This document shows, piece after piece, positions 30,520 to 32,964 of a stretch of DNA of 32,964 bases. Position 1 is the stretch's first letter, and each line of letters starts with the position of its first letter. The position numbers were made by a program, and so were the translations under genes. Under the pieces are notes generated by a model, which was not told the DNA's origin, did no database searches, and saw only the letters and a program-made list of their open reading frames with translations. The stretch is from Pseudomonas kairouanensis. GTDB taxonomy: Bacteria > Pseudomonadota > Gammaproteobacteria > Pseudomonadales > Pseudomonadaceae. Where the stretch lies: assembly GCF_004682055.1 (NCBI RefSeq), contig NZ_QUZU01000060.1, positions 1-32,964 of the forward strand, read 5' to 3'.

Positions 30520-31985
30520 ATGAGCAACACCTCTTCCGGCCAAAGTGCTGGGCAATTGGAAACACGCGGTATCGAACCGGTCCCTGAAGGCGAGTGCAAC
30601 GGCCACCCGCTGCAACTCTTTTGGGTGTGGTTCGCGGCCAATATCAGCATCCTCGGCTTGCCGTTGGGCGCAACATTGGTGGCGTTCCGCGGCCTGGCGA
30701 TCTGGCAGGCGGTCATCGTCGCGATCCTCGGCGCCGCAGGTTCATTTGCGGTAGTCGGCATCATCTCCATCGCCGGCCGGCGTGGCCGTGCGCCGAGCCT
30801 GACCCTGTCCCGCGCCATCTTTGGCGTGCGCGGCAATATCGGGCCGACGCTGGTGTCGCTGATGTCGCGCCTGGGCTGGGAAACCGTCAACACCACCACT
30901 GCGGCCTTTGTGTTGCTGTCGTTGTGTTCGATCCTGTTCGGCACCGCCGTCGAGGCCAAGAGTGCGCCGGTGCTGACGCTGATCTTCATCGCGATTTTCG
31001 TGCTGCTGACCCTGTCGGTGTCCGGCCTGGGGCATGCCACCTTGCTGGTCATCCAGAAGTGGGCGACCTACGTGTTCGGTGCCTTGAACATCCTGGTGGG
31101 CGGTTTCCTCTGCGCCACCATCGACTGGAGCGCGGTGTTCAACGCCACGCCTGCTCCGCTGAGCGCGATGATCATCGGCGTCGGCACCATGGCCGCTGGC
31201 ACCGGTATCGGTTGGGCCAACGCCGGGGCCGACATGTCGCGTTACCAGCACCGCAGCGTCAAGGCTGTGCGCCTGGTAGCTTCAGCCGCCTTTGGTGCGG
31301 GCATTCCACTGGTGCTGCTGATCACCCTCGGTGGTTTGCTGTCGGTGGGTAACAACGACCTGGCTTCGGCCACCGACCCGATCATCGCGATCCGCGACAT
31401 GTTGCCGACCTGGATGGCCGTGCCATACCTGATCACCGCGTTTGGCGGGCTGCTGCTGTCGAACAACCTGTCGGTGTACTCGGCGGGCCTCACCCCTTGA
31501 CCCTGGGCCTCAAGGTCAAGCGCGTGCATGCGGTGATCGTCGATATCGTCGCGATCTTCGCCGGCTCGATCTACTTCATGCTGATCGCCGACAGTTTCTA
31601 CGGCCCCTTCATCACCTTTATCTCGCTGTTGGCGGTGCCGATCACCGCATGGGTGGGCATCTTCGTGGTTGACCTGATCCACCGTCACTACTACAGCCCC
31701 ACGGACCTGTTGGACGTAAGCCCAAGCAGTGCCTACTGGTACCGCGGCGGTGTGGAATGGCGCGCGTTCGGCGCGTGGGCGGTGGCGATTGTGCTGGGTT
31801 TCAGCTTCACCACCATCGGCACCACTGCCGACAATATCTGGTTCGCCGGGCCGTTGTCCGACTCCTGGCTGGGCCACAATGGCCTGGGCTGGATCGTTAC
31901 CTTCCTGGTGGCTGGCGGGATTTATTGGGTACTGGGCGGCGCCACTGACCGTCGTCCGGCTTTGGTAGAGCGTCACCATGTCTAG
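30520..31985 (+). pseudogene. NCS1-family nucleobase/nucleoside permease, broken by a 1-bp frameshift
   Basis: The first frame (30520-31500, 326 aa) covers the N-terminal two thirds: FWVWFAANISILGLPLGATL, then GVRGNIGPTLVSLMSRLGWE, GTGIGWANAGADMSRY, and ends SNNLSVYSAGLTP-stop. The protein continues in the next frame to 31985 with LTLGLKVKRVHAVIVDIVAIF. Restoring one base in the CACCCCTTG stretch (31491-31499) gives one uninterrupted reading of about 488 aa with about 12 membrane helices, the normal size of cytosine/purine/allantoin-type NCS1 permeases. So one base is missing, either by mutation or by sequencing error in the C4 run. The last codons overlap the kinase gene by 8 nt. The substrate is unknown; the family moves nucleobases and related compounds. 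Confidence 0.85.
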
Positions 31986-32883
31986 ATTGCTGCACACAGG
32001 CCAGGTCATCATCGACCTGGTGATGGCCCTCGACACCTTGCCCGCAAGCGGCGGTGACGTGCTGGCGCGATCGGCCAATTTCGAAGCGGGCGGTGGCTTC
32101 AACGTGATGGCAGCTGCACGTCGCAACGGCCTGCCGGTGGTGTACCTCGGCCGCCATGGCAACGGCCGTTTCGGCGACCTGGCCCGCGCGGCGATGCAGG
32201 CAGAAGGCGTGGAGATTGCCCAGGCGGCCAGCCCCGACAAAGACACCGGCTTATGCGTGTCGCTGACCGAGGCCACCACCGAGCGCACCTTCATTTCCCA
32301 TCTCGGGGCAGAAGGCGACTTGAGTGCCGAGGATTTGGCCCGCGTGACCTCGCAGCCGGGGGACTACGTGTACGTCAGCGGTTATAGCCTGTTGCTGGAC
32401 GGCAAGGCCCAGGCGCTGCTCGATTGGGTTGTGGCGTTGCCCCCTGAGATCAGCGTGGTGTTTGATCCGGGCCCGTTGGTCAAGGCGCCGGGTTCGGCGC
32501 TGATGGCGACGTTGCTGCCGCGTATCGATATCTGGACCAGCAATGGTCCGGAGGCCCTGGCATTCACCGGTGCGAGTACGCTGGCCGAGGCACTGAGCGC
32601 GTTGCAAAGCCATCTGCCGCAGGATGCACTGCGGGTGGTGCGCGATGGGTCCAATGGCTGCTGGGTGAATGCCGAGCATGTGCCGGGCTTCAAGGTCAAA
32701 GCGGTGGACAGCAACGGCGCGGGGGATGCCCATGCGGGGGTGTTTATTGCAGGGTTGGCCAATGGCCTGAAACCGACTGATGCAGCCCGGCGTGCCAATG
32801 CGGCAGCGGCCTTGGCGGTGACCCGCTGGGGCCCGGCGACATCTCCCGGCACTGGTGAAGTCGACGCGCTACTCACTGAATAA
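31978..32883 (+). CDS. PfkB-family carbohydrate/nucleoside kinase, YegV-like
   Basis: A 301-residue ribokinase-type kinase. The N-terminal sugar-binding pattern is TGQVIIDLVMALDTLPASGGDV followed by AGGGFNVMAAARRNG with the family Gly-Gly (38-40). The C-terminal anion-hole and catalytic motif DSNGAGDAHAGVF (244-256) has catalytic Asp250; WTSNGPEA and VVRDGSNG are also typical. It probably phosphorylates the sugar released by the YegU-like hydrolase, or a nucleoside directly; the phosphate acceptor cannot be read off. ATG 31978 overlaps the permease end by 8 nt. A truncated REPIN follows. Confidence 0.9.
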   Translation: MSRLLHTGQVIIDLVMALDTLPASGGDVLARSANFEAGGGFNVMAAARRNGLPVVYLGRHGNGRFGDLARAAMQAEGVEIAQAASPDKDTGLCVSLTEATTERTFISHLGAEGDLSAEDLARVTSQPGDYVYVSGYSLLLDGKAQALLDWVVALPPEISVVFDPGPLVKAPGSALMATLLPRIDIWTSNGPEALAFTGASTLAEALSALQSHLPQDALRVVRDGSNGCWVNAEHVPGFKVKAVDSNGAGDAHAGVFIAGLANGLKPTDAARRANAAAALAVTRWGPATSPGTGEVDALLTE

Positions 32884-32897
32884 ACTCGATCATTACT

Positions 32898-32964
32898 GTG
32901 GGAGCGGGCTTGCTCGCGAAAGCGGTGGGTCAGCTTGCATATGTATTGGCTGACACACCGCTTT
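32898..32964. repeat. REPIN, class A, cut by the window end
   Basis: GTGGGAGCGGGCTTGCTCGCG starts at 32898, and the inner arms AAAGCGGTG / CACCGCTTT (32930-32938 and 32956-32964) are already visible. The second outer arm must lie past the window. Confidence 0.9.

Overview
The window is a chromosomal segment of a Pseudomonas, most likely of the P. fluorescens group. The evidence is the gene order (pcpS, phoPQ, dctA, then rne / rluC / sppA / yceF / yceD-rpmF-plsX-fabD-fabG-acpP-fabF-pabC-mltG-tmk-holB / tatD / rgsA / tetR), strongly GC-rich third codon positions, and several copies of the Pseudomonas 'GTGGGAGC/GGGGCTTGC' REP sequence arranged as inverted pairs (REPINs). No tRNA, rRNA, prophage, insertion sequence or CRISPR was seen.

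Left part (1-7.9 kb). A phosphopantetheinyl transferase gene (pcpS, minus strand) diverges from an apparent operon of a small exported protein plus phoP and phoQ. Four GTTCAG direct repeats at exact 11-bp spacing precede that operon. Then come an AraC-type regulator (minus), a sigma-54-type promoter with two upstream palindromes driving dctA, and an overlapping xdhC-mocA pair for molybdenum-enzyme maturation.

Middle (7.9-25.1 kb) is core housekeeping. RNase E (minus, with an apparent leader of about 695 nt) diverges from rluC, an HAD phosphatase and sppA. yceF (minus) diverges from the long ribosome / fatty-acid / cell-wall / DNA-replication run: yceD, rpmF, plsX, fabD, fabG, acpP, fabF, pabC, mltG, tmk, holB, tatD. 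A minus-strand sRNA gene that I identify as rgsA converges on tatD. Its single-stranded linker is complementary at 19 of 20 positions to the acpP ribosome-binding site 6 kb away, and at 13 of 15 positions to the rpmF ribosome-binding site.

Right part (25.4-33 kb) is more accessory: a TetR regulator, a MoaA-family radical SAM enzyme, a DUF4823-like lipoprotein, a DUF1285-like protein, and a four-gene module GntR/UTRA regulator - ADP-ribosylglycohydrolase-fold enzyme - NCS1 permease - PfkB sugar kinase. This module resembles the uncharacterised E. coli yegTUVW cluster with a different transporter family, and is the best candidate here for an undescribed catabolic system. The permease reading frame is broken by one missing base. 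The regulator's start codon lies inside a 40-bp imperfect dyad that looks like an operator.

A recurring theme is promoters placed directly on the start codon. yceD (perfect TTGACA-N16-TATAAT), rluC (extended -10) and possibly the GntR gene look leaderless or nearly so.
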